NCBI GenBank assembly: GCA_947174575.1
Contig: CAMWJM010000042.1
Span: 1 to 8,479, forward strand
DNA from: an uncultured Alistipes sp.
Lineage (GTDB): Bacteria; Bacteroidota; Bacteroidia; Bacteroidales; Rikenellaceae
Direction of reading: 5' to 3'
DNA length: 8,479 bases
Below are positions 7,386-8,479 of the stretch, in pieces; position 1 is the first letter of the stretch; each line of letters begins with the position of its first letter. The position numbers and the translations under genes are program-made. The notes beneath the pieces are model-generated. The model worked only from the letters and a program-made list of their open reading frames with translations. It did not search any database and had not been told where the DNA came from.

Positions 7386-8479
7386 TGTCCAACGCCTCTT
7401 TGCGGGCCGCAGCCTCCAGATAGTAGTAGTCGGCATAGCAAAGCGGCACGTCGATCTCCGAGCCGGCGGGGAGGTTGCCCGTGGAGTGGAGCAGCAGGAA
7501 GCCGTGGTTCGTGCCGGGTTCGGCCCGATAATAGCGGTTCAGGCTCTCCAGCATCCGGTCGGCAGCGGCCCGATAACGGGCGGCCCGCTCCGCTTCGACA
7601 TAGGTGGAAAGTTCGTAGAGACCCGACGCGATCAACGCGGCGGCCGAAGCATCGCGCGGCACATCGGCCACCGGCACGGAGTCGGTATGGTCGGCCACGC
7701 GCGGCTCCTTCATGTCCCAATAGGGAATCATGTCCTCGGGCATGTTGGGCCAACCGAGGATGAAATCGGCGATGCCCACGGCCTGCGCGAGGTAGGCGGG
7801 ATCGTGCGTGAAACGGTAACACATGGCATAGCCGTAGACGCCCCACCCCTGGCCGCGGCTCCAGAACGAATCGTCGGAATAGCCCTGATGCGTGCATTTC
7901 ATCCGCACCTTGCCCGTCGCGGGGTCGTAGTCGACCACATGGTACGACGAAAAGTCGGGGCGGAAATGATTCTTCAGCGTGGTATTGGCGTGGTTCACGG
8001 CCACGCGGCAAAACGTCGAGTCGCTCGTCAGCTCCGTAGCGCGGAAGAGCATTTCGAGGTTCATCATGTTGTCGATGATGACGGGATATTTCCAGCGGTC
8101 GCGGTTGTGATCCCACGAACGGATGGACTTCACCTCATCGCTGTAACGGGTGATGAGCGTGCGGGCGCTTTGCAGCACGACATCGCGATAGGATCGTTCG
8201 CCCGTAAGCTCATAGGCCTTGCCGAAGCTGCAGTTCATCATGAAGCCCAGATCGTGGGTGCCGCGGTGCCATTTGGCCTCCTCGATGGGCCAGGTGTAGC
8301 TGATGGCACGCTCGCGCCAGAAGTCGTCGTGCGTATAGGCATAGACCTGCCACAGCGTACCCGGGAAGAAGCCCGAACGCCAGTCGTGAGGGTGTACCAG
8401 CAAGAGCGACCCGTCCTTGCCGACGGTACAGGGGCTGACCTTTCGTTTGGCGGCGTTCGCCTCCTCTTTCTTGGCCTTG
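7378..8479 (-). CDS. Glycoside hydrolase family 88 unsaturated glucuronyl hydrolase (5' end off window)
   Basis: The frame is open through the right edge: 366 codons are visible and the true start with any signal peptide lies beyond 8479. A TTG at 8403 is inside the domain and is not the start. The visible N-terminal part reads KVSPCTVGKDGSLLLVHPHDW, which is the typical opening of Bacteroidota GH88 proteins. The (alpha/alpha)6 barrel blocks follow: SGFFPGTLW, GTHDLGFMMNCSF, IIDNMMNLE, HQGYSDDSFWSRGQGWGVYGY, and near the C-terminus PLCYADYYYLEA. The two catalytic aspartates expected for the family are present: the Asp of THDLGF (8251-8253) and that of IDNMMN (8071-8073). The enzyme hydrates the 4,5-double bond of unsaturated uronic acid at the non-reducing end left by a polysaccharide lyase, releasing a product that becomes 4-deoxy-5-keto-uronate. 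The glycan class (rhamnogalacturonan, gellan, xanthan or glycosaminoglycan type) cannot be told from these motifs. The stop TAG (7380-7378) overlaps the GH2 start. Confidence 0.95.
   Translation of the reverse strand, partial: KAKKEEANAAKRKVSPCTVGKDGSLLLVHPHDWRSGFFPGTLWQVYAYTHDDFWRERAISYTWPIEEAKWHRGTHDLGFMMNCSFGKAYELTGERSYRDVVLQSARTLITRYSDEVKSIRSWDHNRDRWKYPVIIDNMMNLEMLFRATELTSDSTFCRVAVNHANTTLKNHFRPDFSSYHVVDYDPATGKVRMKCTHQGYSDDSFWSRGQGWGVYGYAMCYRFTHDPAYLAQAVGIADFILGWPNMPEDMIPYWDMKEPRVADHTDSVPVADVPRDASAAALIASGLYELSTYVEAERAARYRAAADRMLESLNRYYRAEPGTNHGFLLLHSTGNLPAGSEIDVPLCYADYYYLEAAARKEALDNE

Larger units (their letters stand above)
1..8479 (-). other. Six-gene co-directional operon for uronate-bearing glycan use
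   Basis: All six genes read leftward with junctions of -8, -4, +13, +12 and -4 bases. The first four gene products are glycoside hydrolases (GH88, GH2, GH5, GH3), three with visible export signals; the last two are cytoplasmic uronate-catabolism enzymes. No interval is long enough for an independent promoter with control region, and no T-tailed hairpin is seen between genes, so one long message starting beyond 8479 is expected. Regulator, SusC/SusD pair, polysaccharide lyase, transporter and uronate isomerase are not in this window. Confidence 0.8.

Noticed and set aside
4926..7763. A 945-codon open frame on the plus strand, antisense to GH2 and the end of GH88
   Set aside because: Same shadow effect; the translation is low-complexity and rich in Arg, Ala, Gly and His without a known fold, while the opposite strand encodes complete catalytic motifs.
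8401..8403. TTG as the start of the GH88 gene
   Set aside because: The frame stays open to the window edge and the 25 upstream residues match the conserved opening of GH88 proteins, so the real start is beyond 8479.

Overview
The window is one dense, single-direction gene cluster on the minus strand, read from right to left. It looks like the downstream part of a polysaccharide-utilisation locus from a Gram-negative Bacteroidota bacterium. The evidence for that is the stack of exported glycoside hydrolases with Sec or lipoprotein signals, A-rich start regions without strong Shine-Dalgarno sequences, and a mannonate dehydratase paired with an SDR oxidoreductase. The G+C content is high by eye, with a strong G/C bias at third codon positions. 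This fits a high-G+C Bacteroidales such as Alistipes/Rikenellaceae better than classical Bacteroides, but the taxon is an inference.

Layout in transcription order (right to left): a GH88 unsaturated-uronyl hydrolase whose 5' end lies off the right edge (8479-7378); a GH2 beta-glycosidase with a uronidase-like N-x-K motif (7385-4902); a GH5 endo-glycanase-type lipoprotein (4905-3670); a GH3 beta-glucosidase/xylosidase-type enzyme (3656-1422); UxuA mannonate dehydratase (1409-225); and the first 76 residues of an SDR, probably the mannonate/fructuronate oxidoreductase, running off the left edge (228-1). Junctions are very tight: an 8-base overlap, a 4-base ATGA overlap, 13 and 12 base spacers, then another ATGA overlap. 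The genes are therefore almost certainly one operon with translational coupling. There is no gap large enough for an internal promoter region, no RNA gene, no mobile element and no CRISPR array.

Read together, the four glycosidases would cut a uronic-acid-bearing beta-linked glycan. GH5 cuts the backbone, GH3 trims beta-linked neutral sugars, GH2 removes a beta-linked sugar that may be glucuronate, and GH88 removes unsaturated uronates left by a polysaccharide lyase not seen here. The last two enzymes then act in the cytoplasm on saturated glucuronate (fructuronate to mannonate to 2-keto-3-deoxygluconate). The mix of GH88 chemistry with UxuA chemistry in one operon is the most informative feature of the locus. 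SusC/SusD, the lyase, the regulator and the uronate isomerase are not in view. The very long open frames on the plus strand are antisense shadows of these genes.
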